Made by a program: the position numbers and the translations under genes. Positions 63,885-64,000 of a stretch of DNA of 64,000 bases are shown here, piece by piece; position 1 is the first letter of the stretch; every line of letters begins with the position of its first letter. The DNA comes from Reyranella humidisoli (GTDB lineage Bacteria > Pseudomonadota > Alphaproteobacteria > Reyranellales > Reyranellaceae): positions 1,550,001-1,614,000 of the forward strand of contig NZ_JAHOPB010000001.1 of NCBI RefSeq assembly GCF_019039055.1, given 5' to 3'. The notes below the pieces were generated by a model. It was not told the DNA's origin. It did not search any database and saw nothing but the letters and a program-made list of their open reading frames with translations.

Positions 63885-64000
63885 TCAAGCTGGCGTACGA
63901 ACCGCCTTGGATGGTTTCCAACATAGGATCGGCGCGTAGAGGAAAGCGAAGCCCAGAAATGCTGCGGACCAGGCGAGGGCCGCAACGGGCAGCAGGGCCT
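63885..64000 (-). CDS. C-terminus of a possible NnrS-like membrane protein, partial
   Basis: The minus strand is open from the window edge: LLPVAALAWSAAFLGFAFLYAPIL then CWKPSKAVRTPA-stop. One terminal hydrophobic helix and a short basic tail resemble the end of NnrS family haem/copper membrane proteins, but 38 residues are too few for certainty. The gene continues beyond 64000. Confidence 0.35.
   Translation of the reverse strand, partial: ALLPVAALAWSAAFLGFAFLYAPILCWKPSKAVRTPA

Overview
The window is high-GC alphaproteobacterial chromosome. Gene content and synteny (ffh-rpsP-rimM-trmD-rplS-leuC-leuD-leuB; dapF-ftsY-yciB; divergent hemC/tsaD; lpoA-like/rsmI/yraN; a DUF6489 gene; malate:quinone oxidoreductase) fit Rhodospirillales-type bacteria, possibly Reyranella-like. 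That placement is inference, because no rRNA is present.

From 1 to about 44.76 kb the sequence is densely packed core chromosome. It holds central metabolism (rpe, pgk, fumC, mqo, gpsA, dpaL), leucine synthesis (leuB, leuD, leuC), ribosome and translation functions (rpsP, rimM, trmD, rplS, ffh, ftsY, tsaD, rsmI, arfB), haem and lysine/peptidoglycan precursors (hemC, dapF), glutathione synthesis, transporters and several uncharacterised proteins. Many genes overlap by 4 bases (ATGA), so translational coupling is common. This part also holds decay: a TPR-methyltransferase broken by a stop and several frameshifts (20.0-21.5 kb), an internally deleted copy of a 2OG-oxygenase-like gene 1.2 kb from its intact paralogue, and a three-copy extragenic hairpin repeat found only between convergent gene ends.

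At 44.81 kb the core stops inside a tRNA-Arg(CCT) gene. Only its 5' half is present, and the same 40 bases occur again at 50.84 kb. Each half-tRNA is followed by foreign DNA and lies near paired 10-base repeats resembling integrase arm sites. The simplest reading is two integrative elements stacked in the anticodon loop. Element A (44.85-50.84 kb) carries a tyrosine integrase killed by one in-frame TAG, small secreted proteins and lipoproteins (one frameshifted), and a helix-turn-helix protein. Element B (from 50.88 kb) carries an intact paralogous integrase with its excisionase-like partner, and a two-gene CBASS-type defence operon. The CBASS operon pairs a CD-NTase with an AGS-C-like sensor and an S-4TM-like membrane effector; the effector is out of frame because of a 10-base tandem duplication.

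Further right are two adjacent large tyrosine recombinases with an HTH protein, then a run of small genes that includes a CsrA-like protein with an apparent extra half-repeat. Next come a stand-alone reverse transcriptase (YGDD) with an HTH and an unknown upstream partner. A 16-base palindrome occurs on both sides of the RT/CsrA block. The last kilobase has the severed N-terminus of a SNF2-type helicase (DISARM DrmD-like) joined to a decayed IS3-family fragment, and possibly the tail of an NnrS-like membrane protein. No intact tRNA-Arg is visible; it is predicted to lie beyond the right edge.
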